DNA from: Pseudomonas helvetica
GTDB lineage: Bacteria > Pseudomonadota > Gammaproteobacteria > Pseudomonadales > Pseudomonadaceae
NCBI RefSeq assembly: GCF_039908645.1
Contig: NZ_CP150917.1
Span: 804,501-868,500 of the forward strand
Reading direction: 5' to 3'
Length of the DNA stretch: 64,000 nt
Shown here: positions 30,101 to 38,216 of the stretch, one piece after another
How the letters are laid out: every line of letters starts with the position of its first letter
Position numbering within the stretch: the first letter of the stretch is position 1
The notes under the pieces: generated by a model
Told to the model about the DNA's origin: nothing
Database searches by the model: none
What the model saw: the letters and a program-made list of their open reading frames with translations, nothing else
Made by a program: the position numbers and the translations under genes

Positions 30101-30326
30101 TAAGATGCTCAACTATGCGGTGCTCGACACCAATGGCGATGGCCTGGTCGACACGAACGACACGATCTCCAGCGGGGTGATTTTTACCGGTGGTATTCCG
30201 ACGCTGAATGCGATCGTCAACAGTGCAACCCGCAAGATCGTGAACGACTCCAGTGGTGGCATCACCACTCTGGTTGAAAAATCCGGCGGTGGTAGCCGTC
30301 GAATCATGTGGCGACAAATACAGTAA
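27165..30326 (+). CDS. pilY1: PilY1 tip adhesin / pilus assembly protein
   Basis: The 1,053-residue exported protein has a signal sequence after a basic start (about residues 1-35). A von Willebrand A-like region opens with the MIDAS motif DDSGS (57-61). A C-terminal beta-propeller (about 560-1010) contains the calcium-loop sequence DTNGDGLVD near residue 988. A second acidic Asn/Asp stretch lies near 334-350. A glycine-, asparagine- and histidine-rich insert (about 198-225) is unusual. The start at 27165 overlaps pilX. PilY1 caps and primes pili and takes part in surface sensing. Confidence 0.9.
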   Translation: MRNTEARRREPRRWLTQLVCGWLLGLYLAAPAYAFTPSDSPLLGASAVAPNVLLLLDDSGSMNSIIYASGFAPTVSRTPAQQCNALFGLCFSGSAIVGDPILLSSLPQSGCSSGYYAFYKNSLTPLCLKLPDPVGSGNTRYSDNYISYLVSLANGNNRDFTDGSIPNDYRINVARNVATALITSNRGLRFGLATYNSPNTHGNSDGNHGNGAGSGLGNNNAGNGGYIVNDISDLTVVSGSVTQAQADANYNALISSVGALSAISNTPLAETYYEITRYFRGMTPYYNSGPATYTSPIQYRCQKNYGVVITDGLPTYDRSFPNDDPLGGTRLPNWDGINNDGNDLNGDDEGDTLYLDDIAKFAFDIDMRSTGTDLAGKSWSSPDFPKQNLNTYTVGFATANQMLADAARYGQGKYYQATDSASLNTALSAALSNISTKAGSGGSGVASSNTLTSGSSYFQTGYDPKDWRGTIKAFGFTSSGAVDTTSVLWTTDTAIVPGATAPTYQSWNTTTNAAVTLAYGNFSSTQQTSLGQNLPTGISGSDLVEWSKGTNKTGLKVRSVLLGDIINSPLALASPTDKTASDLAGSTSYSAFLTSKAANMNTSLVVNANDGFVNVINAGNGARLYGYMPSSVLSSLHFIADTAYINGTSHKFLNDGQVGVFDAQLNNAWKTLALGGVGAGGKTFYAVQLFDGTAGNVTNALWEISAPTTANTANAFNDLGYAYARPEVARLADGRWAAFISNGYGSNSGVAALYVVDIRDGSLIRKIVIDSTETTNGLSSVKLKVDSQSIVQAAYGGDLKGRMWKFDLSSSNPASWGVAFSGKPLFTAPGGATQPITAQPLLADHPINGKEVFFGTGKFNETADKLSKDQQAFYGVWDADGGSGQISVSSLQAQAVTGVFTGTAGGQFITTSQNPVTYPAQNGWYLPLVYNNALTGERVINQAALVLGRIVFTTASIDTTDPCSSFGNGKLVELDAFSGKMLNYAVLDTNGDGLVDTNDTISSGVIFTGGIPTLNAIVNSATRKIVNDSSGGITTLVEKSGGGSRRIMWRQIQ

Positions 30327-30341
30327 GTGAGAGTTGAGGCA

Positions 30342-30743
30342 ATGCGCAGATCCAACCAAGGTTTTACCCTGATCGAAATTATGATCGTGATTGCGATCAT
30401 CGGGATTGTGGTGACCATTTCCGCTCCACTCCTTACCGAGTACGTGAAGCGAAGCCATCGCACCGAAATTGCCGGGCTGCTGTCCGAGCAGGCACAAAAC
30501 CTTGAACGGTTCTATTCGAAAAACAATGTGTACAGCAACGCTACCGGGCTGAGTGCCGGCAATGACTACTACACCATTACCCCGACACTGACCGATCAGA
30601 CCTTCTTGCTCACCGCCGTGCGCAAGGCCGGGTCAACGATGGCCAGTGACAAATGTGGGGATTTCACCCTCAGCAACACCGGCGTCAGAGGCATGAACAA
30701 TGCGACGACCGGGCTGACCACCAAGGATTGCTGGGGTCGCTGA
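30342..30743 (+). CDS. pilE: Minor pilin PilE
   Basis: The 133-residue protein starts MRRSNQG, then FTLIEIMIVIAIIGIVVTISAPLL with Glu5. Its globular part contains EQAQNLERFYSKNNVYS, the usual PilE pattern, and two C-terminal cysteines (DKCGDF, TKDCWGR) likely forming the D-loop disulfide. It closes the minor pilin operon. P. aeruginosa also has pilY2 in this operon; I find no counterpart here. Confidence 0.85.
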   Translation: MRRSNQGFTLIEIMIVIAIIGIVVTISAPLLTEYVKRSHRTEIAGLLSEQAQNLERFYSKNNVYSNATGLSAGNDYYTITPTLTDQTFLLTAVRKAGSTMASDKCGDFTLSNTGVRGMNNATTGLTTKDCWGR

Positions 30744-30755
30744 GTAACTTTCCTC

Positions 30756-30785
30756 GGGCGCGTTTGGCGCCCCCTGTCTTTTTTA
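30756..30785 (+). terminator. Terminator after pilE
   Basis: The stem GGGCGC/GCGCCC (30756-30761, 30767-30772) is followed by CCTGTC and a run of seven T, ending 13 bases before the thiO start. Confidence 0.7.
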
Positions 30786-30797
30786 TCGTTGGATCAG

Positions 30798-31901
30798 ATG
30801 ATGGCCAAGCAACAGCAAGTGGTGATTGTCGGCGGTGGGGTGATCGGCCTGCTGACCGCGTTTAATCTGGCGTCGCACGTGCAGAGCGTGGTCCTGCTGG
30901 ATCGCTCGAACGTGGGGCAGGAATCTTCGTGGGCCGGTGGCGGCATCGTTTCGCCGCTGTACCCGTGGCGCTACAGCCCGGCGGTCACGGCATTGGCCCA
31001 CTGGTCCCAGGATTTTTATCCACAACTGGCTGAACGTCTGTTTACGAGCACCGGGGTCGATCCCGAGGTGCACACCACGGGCCTGTACTGGCTGGATCTG
31101 GATGACGAGGCTGAGGCGCTGGCCTGGGCAAAACGCGAAAATCGTCCGCTGAGCCCTGTGGATATTTCGGCTGCTCACGATGCCGTGCCGGTATTGGGGC
31201 AGGGGTTCTCGCGGGCAATCTACATGGCCGATGTCGCTAATGTGCGTAACCCGCGACTGGTGAAGTCGCTCAAGGCAGCCTTGCTGGCGCTGCCCAACGT
31301 GACCATTCATGAACAGTGCGAGGTCAGCGCGTTCATCCGTGAAGGCGATGCGGTAGTGGGCGTCGAGACTTCAAAAGGCTCGATCCATGGCGATCAGGTA
31401 GTACTGACCGCTGGCGCCTGGAGCGGTGATTTACTGAAAACCCTGGGCCTGGATCTGCCGGTCGAGCCGGTCAAGGGGCAGATGATTCTCTACAAGTGCG
31501 CGTCTGACTTCCTGTCGAGCATGATTCTGGCCAAGGGCCGTTACGCCATTCCGCGCCGAGACGGGCATATCCTGATCGGCAGTACGCTGGAACATGAAGG
31601 GTTCGACAAGACACCGACCGAGTCCGCGCTGGAAAGCCTCAAGGCCTCGGCGGTCGAGCTGATTCCGGCGCTGGCCGAGGCCGAAGTGGTCGGGCATTGG
31701 GCGGGGCTGCGGCCGGGTTCGCCGGAAGGGATTCCGTACATTGGCGCAGTGCCCGGATTTTCCGGGTTATGGCTCAATTGCGGGCATTACCGCAACGGGT
31801 TGGTGCTGGCGCCGGCGTCGTGCCAGTTGTTTGCGGATGTAATGCTGGGGCGCGAACCGGTTATCGATCCGGCGCCTTATGCGCCGGCCGGGCGGATCTA
31901 G
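30798..31901 (+). CDS. thiO: Glycine oxidase ThiO
   Basis: The FAD-dependent enzyme of about 367 residues oxidises glycine to iminoglycine for thiazole synthesis in the thiamine pathway. The FAD-binding VVIVGGGVIGLLTAFNLA is at the N-terminus. WAGGGIVSPLYPWRY, GQMILYK, YAIPRRDGHILIGSTLEHEGFD and the C-terminal GHYRNGLVLAPAS are all typical of ThiO. Two ATGs (30798 and 30801) are possible and the ribosome binding site is weak. A terminator directly precedes it, so it needs its own signal. Confidence 0.9.
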   Translation: MMAKQQQVVIVGGGVIGLLTAFNLASHVQSVVLLDRSNVGQESSWAGGGIVSPLYPWRYSPAVTALAHWSQDFYPQLAERLFTSTGVDPEVHTTGLYWLDLDDEAEALAWAKRENRPLSPVDISAAHDAVPVLGQGFSRAIYMADVANVRNPRLVKSLKAALLALPNVTIHEQCEVSAFIREGDAVVGVETSKGSIHGDQVVLTAGAWSGDLLKTLGLDLPVEPVKGQMILYKCASDFLSSMILAKGRYAIPRRDGHILIGSTLEHEGFDKTPTESALESLKASAVELIPALAEAEVVGHWAGLRPGSPEGIPYIGAVPGFSGLWLNCGHYRNGLVLAPASCQLFADVMLGREPVIDPAPYAPAGRI

Positions 31902-31953
31902 TCCTTCAGGCAAAAGCACAGCCTGTGGCGAGGGTCGTCTATATAAAACGGCC

Positions 31954-33300
31954 TCAGTCCAGCCCCAGCTTTTTCAGTCGGTAACGCATTGACCGAAACG
32001 ACAGGTTCAGCCGTTGGGCCGCCGCTGTGCGGTTCCAGCGGGTTTCTTCGAGCGCCTGGAGAATCAGTTTGCGTTCGACGTTCTCCAGATACTGCTCAAG
32101 GTTGTCGATTTTCGTCAGGTCCGGCAATCCGGTGTCGGCGCTGCAATTGCCATCAGTCAGGCGCAGGTCGCTGGCTTCGATCTGCTTGTTTTCGCACAGG
32201 GTGTACGCGCGTTCGAGCATGTTCTCCAACTCGCGGACGTTACCCGGAAAACGGTAGTGCTTGAGTGCATCGAGGGCTTGCGGCTGGAGATGGGCGGCCG
32301 GCAAGCCGCTGACTGCCGCGAGACGCTTGAGTACATGACTGGCCAGCAGCTCGATGTCGTCACGGCGCTCGCGTAGCGGCGGGACGCGCAACTCGATGAC
32401 ATTCAGCCGATAGTACAAATCCTGCCGAAAGCGCCCAGCGGCCACTTCGGCGTCCAGATCCCTGTGGGTCGCACAGAGTATTCGCACATTAATGATGGCT
32501 TCCTGCTGTCCGCCGATGCTGCGTACCGCCTTCTCCTGAATCGCGCGCAGCAACTTGACCTGCATCGCCAGCGGCAAGTCGGCCACTTCATCGAGAAACA
32601 ACGTCCCACCGTTAGCCGCCTGGAACAGCCCGGGTTTGTCTTCGATGGCGCCGCTGAAACTGCCTTTGCGATGACCGAAAAACTCGCTTTCCATCAATTC
32701 GGACGGAATTGCCCCGCAGTTGACCGGCACAAATGGCTGGCCGCTGCGTGGACCTTGTTCATGAATCAGTCGGGCGACCAGCTCCTTTCCACTGCCGGAT
32801 TCGCCGCTGATGTACACCGGTGCCTGGCTGCGCGCCAGTTTGTCAATTTGTGTGCGCAGGTTGCGCATGGGCACTGAGTCGCCGAGCAGCCGGCGATCGA
32901 TGGCACTGGCAGCGTCGCCCGCGACCGGCAAGCGCAGGGCGCTGACCACCAGCTCGCGCAGTCGGGTGAGGTTCACCGGTTTGGTCAGGAAGTCGAAGGC
33001 ACCGGCTTTCAGCGCGTTGATGGCGGTATCAAGGCTGCCATAAGCGGTGATCATCGCCACAGGCACGTAGGGATGGGTCAGCTGAATGTGCTGCACCAGC
33101 TCCAGGCCGGTACCGTCGGGCAACCGCATATCGGTCAGGCACAGGTCGAACCGCTCCTGGGCCAGCAACGACCGCGCTTCGCCGACATTACGCGCGCTCA
33201 GCGTATCGAGTTTCATTCGGCCGAGGGTGATTTCCAGAAGTTCGCGAATATCCGGTTCGTCATCGACGATCAGGACTTTTTGCCGTGGGCTTGTCTTCAA
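31954..33300 (-). CDS. pilR: Sigma-54-dependent response regulator PilR
   Basis: The 448-residue activator of pilA has a receiver domain with the phospho-acceptor Asp57 (LTDMRLPDG). Its AAA+ domain has Walker A GESGSGKE (166-173) and an L1 loop reading GSFSGA (213-218). The C-terminal helix-turn-helix lies in the last 45 residues (RWNRTAAAQRLNLSFRSMRYRLKKL). The TTG start at 33300 is chosen because it overlaps the pilS stop as TTGA; no good ATG is nearby. PilS phosphorylates it, and it activates transcription with sigma-54. Confidence 0.93.
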   Translation of the reverse strand: MKTSPRQKVLIVDDEPDIRELLEITLGRMKLDTLSARNVGEARSLLAQERFDLCLTDMRLPDGTGLELVQHIQLTHPYVPVAMITAYGSLDTAINALKAGAFDFLTKPVNLTRLRELVVSALRLPVAGDAASAIDRRLLGDSVPMRNLRTQIDKLARSQAPVYISGESGSGKELVARLIHEQGPRSGQPFVPVNCGAIPSELMESEFFGHRKGSFSGAIEDKPGLFQAANGGTLFLDEVADLPLAMQVKLLRAIQEKAVRSIGGQQEAIINVRILCATHRDLDAEVAAGRFRQDLYYRLNVIELRVPPLRERRDDIELLASHVLKRLAAVSGLPAAHLQPQALDALKHYRFPGNVRELENMLERAYTLCENKQIEASDLRLTDGNCSADTGLPDLTKIDNLEQYLENVERKLILQALEETRWNRTAAAQRLNLSFRSMRYRLKKLGLD

Positions 33301-34886
33301 CTTTGTTTCCGTCCGTGAGCAAAGGTGATGCGAAAGCAGGCGCCGCCTTGGCGTGGTTTGAAGTCTAGGCGGGCCTGGTTGCTTTCGCACAGCTCACGGG
33401 ACAGATAGAGACCCAGGCCAGTACCCTGGCTACTGGTGGTGAAGAACGGTTCGAACAAATGCGCTTGCTGCTCCGCTGAAACGCCGGGGCCATTGTCCAG
33501 CACATCCAGGGTTGGAAGCTGACTGTCGGGGTCGATAAACAGCGTGAGCCAGACTTCGGCCTGTTCATGCGCAAGGGCGCTGTGGCGCCAGGCATTGCGC
33601 AACAGGTTATCGAGCACCTGAGTCAGTTGGTCTGGGTCTATCAAGGTGGTGAAGGGGCCTGGACCGGCGTTCAGATGAATCTGTTGGCGATCCGTTGCTC
33701 CTTCGCGCACCGTGCACACGAACTGCTCCAGCCACTGCTTCAAGTCGAGCCGTTGCGGTACGACTTGCTGGCGCCGTGAAAGCTGCAGGACGTTTTCTAT
33801 CACTCGGTTCATGCGTTGAGAATGGTCCTGAATAATCTGCGTCAGACGCCGGTCGGCGCCGATCAGTTCCTCAGACTCGTTCAGCAACTGCGCCGCGTGG
33901 CTGATGGCACCCAATGGGTTGCGAATTTCATGGGCAATGCCTGCGGTCAGCCGCCCCAATGCTGCAAGCTTGAGTTGCTGGGCTTGTTGCGCGACCTGGG
34001 CAAGGTCTTCGAGAAATACCAGGGTCTGGCGTTGTTCGTTCAGGCCCAGCGCGATGAAGCTCGGTTGCAGTTCCAGGCCAGTGCGGGCGACTTTCAGGCT
34101 TTGTGGGCGCAAGGTCGGGTTGTTGAGCCAGAGTTGCAGGCGCTCGACCAAGGCTGTCGAATAATCGTCGATGAGTTGGCCGTCGAGGTGTGTCTGGCCA
34201 AACAGACTCAAGGCGCTGTGATTGGCCAACTGAACCCGGCGCTCACTGTCGAGTACCAGGATGCCGGTGCGCATGCGTTGCAGGATCAGCGCATTGAGCG
34301 CTTCCAGGCTGACCACTTCGCTGGCGCGCTGCTGGGCCAGACTCTCGCTGACCTCCAGTTGTCGGGTCAGGCCTTGCACCAGCAAGGCTGCGGCAAAGCA
34401 CAGGGCGCCCAGGGTGCCGGCTTGCAAGTAGTGATTGGCGCCAGTCGGGTGGCTGCCGCTCAGGGAGAAAGTCAGGGAAATGATACCGATGGCGGCGACT
34501 GCCGCGAGCAGCAGGCCGATGCGCCGGCGCAGCAGTGTATTGCCGATCGCCACGGACACGATCAGCAGATTGCCGATGGCGCTGGGGACGCCACCTGCGG
34601 CATAGAACAGCGCTGATAACAGCAGGATATCAACCAGCGTGAGGCCGAAGATCTGTGCGGGTTGTCTGGGGTTTCCCGCAAATACCACCAGCAGGATATT
34701 CAGAATCAGGTACAACCAACTGCCATTGCGCAGCAGGTCGTCGTTGGTGAACTCCAGCAACTGGTTGTCCATGTTGCTGGAGATCAACAGCACCAGTAGG
34801 AGGCCGATGCTTAAACGGTAGAGATGATAGAGGCGCAGCAGTCGCTGGGCCTGTTTGTCGCCAGGGCTCGAGATCTCAGCGATCAC
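33297..34886 (-). CDS. pilS: Sensor histidine kinase PilS
   Basis: The 529-residue inner-membrane kinase has about six hydrophobic segments in residues 25-175. A PAS-like region (about 190-300) and a HisKA domain with GIAHEIRNPLGAIS (phospho-acceptor His) follow. The HATPase domain has DNLLRNAWRHS, DNGPGV and GTGLGLYLSRELCE. It senses pilin in the membrane and controls PilR. It overlaps pilR by four bases and the PP0621-like gene by eleven, so the three genes are one operon. Confidence 0.93.
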   Translation of the reverse strand: MIAEISSPGDKQAQRLLRLYHLYRLSIGLLLVLLISSNMDNQLLEFTNDDLLRNGSWLYLILNILLVVFAGNPRQPAQIFGLTLVDILLLSALFYAAGGVPSAIGNLLIVSVAIGNTLLRRRIGLLLAAVAAIGIISLTFSLSGSHPTGANHYLQAGTLGALCFAAALLVQGLTRQLEVSESLAQQRASEVVSLEALNALILQRMRTGILVLDSERRVQLANHSALSLFGQTHLDGQLIDDYSTALVERLQLWLNNPTLRPQSLKVARTGLELQPSFIALGLNEQRQTLVFLEDLAQVAQQAQQLKLAALGRLTAGIAHEIRNPLGAISHAAQLLNESEELIGADRRLTQIIQDHSQRMNRVIENVLQLSRRQQVVPQRLDLKQWLEQFVCTVREGATDRQQIHLNAGPGPFTTLIDPDQLTQVLDNLLRNAWRHSALAHEQAEVWLTLFIDPDSQLPTLDVLDNGPGVSAEQQAHLFEPFFTTSSQGTGLGLYLSRELCESNQARLDFKPRQGGACFRITFAHGRKQS

Positions 34887-35109
34887 GTGAACTCGGGCCT
34901 TGCTCGAGGTGAGCCTGGCTGCAATACCACTGTTGTTGAAGGCTCAGCGCGCGGTCGCGTGGCAGGTGTACGCCGCAATGGGCGCAGCGAACCATGGGCG
35001 GTGCATCGAGTTCGCTGGACGTATGGGAGGTTTCGTCTGGGCGCTTGAACTTGCGCCAGAACCATACTGCTGCAGCAATCAGGGCAATCCAGAACAGTAA
35101 ACGAAGCAT
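34876..35109 (-). CDS. PP0621-family small membrane protein
   Basis: The 77-residue protein has one N-terminal membrane helix (LLFWIALIAAAVWFW), then a short hydrophilic part with CAHCGVHLP and a later YCSQAH, a possible three-cysteine metal site with a histidine. The family is conserved next to pilS in Pseudomonas and its function is unknown. It overlaps the pilS start and probably heads the pilSR operon. Confidence 0.8.
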   Translation of the reverse strand: MLRLLFWIALIAAAVWFWRKFKRPDETSHTSSELDAPPMVRCAHCGVHLPRDRALSLQQQWYCSQAHLEQGPSSRDR

Positions 35110-35190
35110 GATGAACCGCTTTGCAATGAATAATCCGGCAGTTTAGCCAAGGACTGGAGAAGCGCACAGCGCAATAAAACGCGGGCATAA

Positions 35191-35219
35191 AAAAGGGAGA
35201 CTCGAAAGTCTCCCTTTTT
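35191..35219 (-). terminator. Terminator after bamD
   Basis: A 12-bp stem AAAAGGGAGACT/AGTCTCCCTTTT with a CGAA tetraloop (35191-35218) and a T-run serves bamD on the minus strand. Because the A- and T-runs are symmetrical it could also act on the plus strand. Confidence 0.85.
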
Positions 35220-35233
35220 GGTGCCCCAAGGTG

Positions 35234-36250
35234 TCAGTCGAACACACCGAAGGTCAGGCGGCTGAACCATGAGCGGTCGCTGCTTTTGCCTTCGGCCTCG
35301 TGCGGCTGTTCTTCAACCGCATCGCCTTCTTTAGGCTTGAGCTCGGCAGGGATCGCGTCCTTGGCATCCTGGAACTGCTTCATCACGTCCTGGTTGGCGC
35401 GGGTTTCGCCCGGCGGCAGCGGTGGGCGGGACTCGATCAGGCCCAGAGTGGCCTTGCTCAGCCACGAACGGTTGTCGGCTTCGGCAACGCGTGGTACGAA
35501 CTGACCGTCGACCAGGGTCGGGTGGTTCGGGTAGTTGAGCTTCAGGGTTTCGAGGCTGGTGTTGGCCAGTTCGTCCAGGTGCAGGCGCTGGTAGGACTCG
35601 ACCATCACCGCCAGGCCGTCACCGACCGAAGGGGTTTCCTGGAAGTTTTCCACTACATAACGACCACGGTTGGCCGCTGCAACGTACGCCTGACGGGTCA
35701 GGTAGTAGTCGGCTACGTGAATTTCGTAGGACGCCAGCAGGTTGCGCAGATAAATCATGCGCTGCTTGGCGTCTGGCGCGTAGCGGCTGTTCGGGTAACG
35801 GCTGGTGAGCTGGGCGAACTCGTTGTAGGAGTCACGTGCGGCGCCCGGGTCACGCTTGGTCATGTCCAGCGGCAGGAAGCGCGCCAGCAGGCCGACGTCC
35901 TGGTCAAAGGAGGTCAGGCCCTTGAGGTAGTACGCATAGTCGACGTTCGGGTGCTGCGGGTGCAGGCGGATAAAACGCTCGGCGGCAGACTTGGCAGCCT
36001 CCGGCTCGGCGTTCTTGTAGTTCGCATAAATCAGTTCGAGTTGAGCCTGATCAGCATAGCGGCCGAACGGATAACGCGATTCCAGAGCCTTCAGCTTGGC
36101 GGTGGCGCTGGTATAGCTATTGTTATCCAGATCGTGCTGGGCCTGCTGGTACAGCTCGACCTCGCTCAGGTTTTCGTCGACGACTTCCTTCGATGAGCAA
36201 GCAGCGGTCAATGCGAGGATGGCGATCAGCAGCAGGTGTTTCACTTGCAT
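35234..36250 (-). CDS. bamD: Outer membrane assembly lipoprotein BamD
   Basis: The 338-residue lipoprotein starts [18 protein letters not shown], with lipobox LTAAC and Cys18. The body has TPR-like repeats ([37 protein letters not shown]), as in BamD/ComL. It is an essential part of the BAM complex that inserts beta-barrel proteins such as the OprD porin. The C-terminal 70 residues are longer than in E. coli BamD (about 245 residues). It is divergent from rluD, as in P. aeruginosa. Confidence 0.93.
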   Translation of the reverse strand: MQVKHLLLIAILALTAACSSKEVVDENLSEVELYQQAQHDLDNNSYTSATAKLKALESRYPFGRYADQAQLELIYANYKNAEPEAAKSAAERFIRLHPQHPNVDYAYYLKGLTSFDQDVGLLARFLPLDMTKRDPGAARDSYNEFAQLTSRYPNSRYAPDAKQRMIYLRNLLASYEIHVADYYLTRQAYVAAANRGRYVVENFQETPSVGDGLAVMVESYQRLHLDELANTSLETLKLNYPNHPTLVDGQFVPRVAEADNRSWLSKATLGLIESRPPLPPGETRANQDVMKQFQDAKDAIPAELKPKEGDAVEEQPHEAEGKSSDRSWFSRLTFGVFD

Positions 36251-36402
36251 GGCGGCTTGCGTCCCTATGACGGCCGCTGTCTTGGGCGGGGCCGTCCTGT
36301 TATGATGAGTGCCCCGTTGAAAAGCCTCGGGGCAAAAGACGCCGTATTTAACCACAAGCGCGCAGCCGAAACCAAAGGCTGTAGCCGACGCCTAGTCTGA
36401 GC

Positions 36403-37365
36403 ATGTCCGATAAAATTGAACTTCGCGCAGAGGTGCCGTCCGAACTGGGCGGCCAACGCCTCGATCAAGTCGCCGCACAATTATTCGCTGAGCACTCGCG
36501 CTCGCGCCTTTCCGCCTGGATCAAAGACGGCCGCCTGACTGTGGATGGAGCGGTTATCCGCCCGCGAGACATCGTCCACGGCGGCGCCATTCTTGAACTC
36601 ACTGCCGAGCAGGAAGCTCAGGGCGAATGGATCGCTCAAGACATCGAGCTGGACATCGTCTATGAAGATGACGACATCCTGGTGATCAACAAGCCTGCGG
36701 GCCTGGTGGTGCATCCTGCCGCCGGTCACGCCGACGGCACCTTGCTCAACGCCTTGCTGCACCACGTGCCGGACATCATCAATGTGCCGCGCGCCGGTAT
36801 CGTGCACCGTCTGGACAAGGACACCACCGGTCTGATGGTGGTGGCCAAGACCATTCAGGCGCAGACGCAGCTGGTTACGCAGTTGCAGAGCCGCAGCGTC
36901 AGCCGGATCTACGAATGCATCGTGATCGGCGTGGTCACTGCCGGCGGCAAGATCAACGCGCCGATCGGTCGTCACGGCCAGCAACGCCAGCGCATGGCGG
37001 TGATGGAAGGTGGCAAGCAGGCGGTCAGTCATTACCGCGTGCTCGAGCGTTTCCGCTCCCACACTCACGTGCGGGTCAAGCTGGAAACCGGTCGTACGCA
37101 CCAGATTCGCGTGCACATGGCCCACATCAACTTCCCGTTGGTCGGAGATCCTGCCTACGGCGGTCGCTTCCGTATTCCGCCGGCAGCCAGTGTGACCATG
37201 GTTGAATCGCTGAAACATTTCCCGCGTCAGGCGCTGCATGCGCGTTTCCTGGAACTGGATCATCCGACCACCGGTAAGCGCATGAGCTGGGAGTCGCCAT
37301 TGCCGGACGATTTCGTCTGGTTGCTGTCGCTGCTCAAGCAAGACCGTGAGGCGTTCATCGGATGA
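36403..37365 (+). CDS. rluD: 23S rRNA pseudouridine synthase RluD
   Basis: The 320-residue enzyme has an N-terminal S4 RNA-binding domain (about 15-75) and a RluA-type catalytic domain. The catalytic Asp is in HRLDKDTTGLMVVAKT, followed by YECIVIGVV and the TGRTHQIRVHMAH motif. It modifies uridines of helix 69 in 23S rRNA. Its stop overlaps pgeF by four bases (ATGA). Confidence 0.96.
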   Translation: MSDKIELRAEVPSELGGQRLDQVAAQLFAEHSRSRLSAWIKDGRLTVDGAVIRPRDIVHGGAILELTAEQEAQGEWIAQDIELDIVYEDDDILVINKPAGLVVHPAAGHADGTLLNALLHHVPDIINVPRAGIVHRLDKDTTGLMVVAKTIQAQTQLVTQLQSRSVSRIYECIVIGVVTAGGKINAPIGRHGQQRQRMAVMEGGKQAVSHYRVLERFRSHTHVRVKLETGRTHQIRVHMAHINFPLVGDPAYGGRFRIPPAASVTMVESLKHFPRQALHARFLELDHPTTGKRMSWESPLPDDFVWLLSLLKQDREAFIG

Positions 37366-38087
37366 ATGACTGGCTGATTCCTGACTGGCCCGCGCCGGCC
37401 GGGGTAAAAGCCTGCGTCACCACCCGGGCGGGCGGCGTCAGTCTGGCGCCGTTCGACAGCCTCAATCTGGGCGATCACGTCGACGACAACCCTGAAGCGG
37501 TTGCCGAGAACCGCCGTCGCCTCACCGATCATTTCTCTATTCAACCGGCCTGGTTGCAACAGGTTCACGGGGTTACCGTGGCCTATGCCGACCCGACTGC
37601 AGTGGCGACGGCCGATGCCAGCTGGACGGCCACGCCGGGCATCGCCTGTACGGCAATGACGGCGGACTGCCTGCCAGCGTTGTTCTGTGATCGCGCTGGC
37701 ACCCGTGTCGCTGCCGCTCACGCCGGTTGGCGCGGTCTGGCGGCGGGTGTGCTGGAGGCCACCGTCGAAAGCCTGGCCGTAGACCCTGCCGAGGTGCTGG
37801 TCTGGCTCGGCCCGGCCATTGGTCCGAAAGCGTTCGAAGTCGGCCCGGAAGTTCGCGAAGCCTTTGTCCGGCAACTCGCGGAAACCGATCAGGCCTTCGT
37901 CCCGAGCCATAACGCCGGCAAGTTCATGGCCGACATCTATACGCTGGCGCGCCTGCGCCTGGCAGCCTGCGGTGTTACTGCTGTTTACGGTGGCGGCTTC
38001 TGCACCGTGACCGATCCACGCTTCTTCTCTTACCGCCGCAGTCCGCGCACCGGTCGGTTTGCTTCCCTGGTCTGGCTCGAACGCTAG
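37362..38087 (+). CDS. pgeF: Peptidoglycan editing factor PgeF (YfiH family)
   Basis: The 241-residue protein has the laccase-like YfiH fold with zinc ligands in LQQVHGVTV, AMTADCLPALF and VAAAHAGWRGLAAG, followed by GPAIGPKAFEVG. The family removes incorrectly added residues (serine in place of alanine) from peptidoglycan precursors in E. coli, and is also annotated as polyphenol oxidase. It is translationally coupled to rluD and followed by clpB. Confidence 0.9.
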   Translation: MNDWLIPDWPAPAGVKACVTTRAGGVSLAPFDSLNLGDHVDDNPEAVAENRRRLTDHFSIQPAWLQQVHGVTVAYADPTAVATADASWTATPGIACTAMTADCLPALFCDRAGTRVAAAHAGWRGLAAGVLEATVESLAVDPAEVLVWLGPAIGPKAFEVGPEVREAFVRQLAETDQAFVPSHNAGKFMADIYTLARLRLAACGVTAVYGGGFCTVTDPRFFSYRRSPRTGRFASLVWLER

Positions 38088-38117
38088 ACTTATCTGATCT
38101 GCGTCAATCAAACGCTG

Positions 38118-38145
38118 CTTGAATCTTCCAGAATTGACCGCATCT
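38118..38145 (+). promoter_or_regulatory. Sigma-32 heat-shock promoter of clpB
   Basis: CTTGAA (38118-38123) and CCGCATCT (38138-38145) are separated by 14 bases and match the RpoH consensus (CTTGAA-N13/14-CCCCATNT) at all but one position. It lies 71 bases upstream of the clpB ATG. Confidence 0.8.
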
Positions 38146-38216
38146 AGTGGGGTATCTGGCAGGTTTCTCTATTTAGGTGTGTCCATCGCTCCGGCCTGCT
38201 CAAAGGAAGGTGACCA

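Noticed and set aside
31911..31960. TGTGGCGAGG fragment after thiO as a REP
   Set aside because: Only one short arm is seen, with no inverted partner.
36280..36315. TATGAT in the bamD-rluD gap as a -10 element
   Set aside because: There is no acceptable -35 at 16-18 bases; too weak to list as a promoter.
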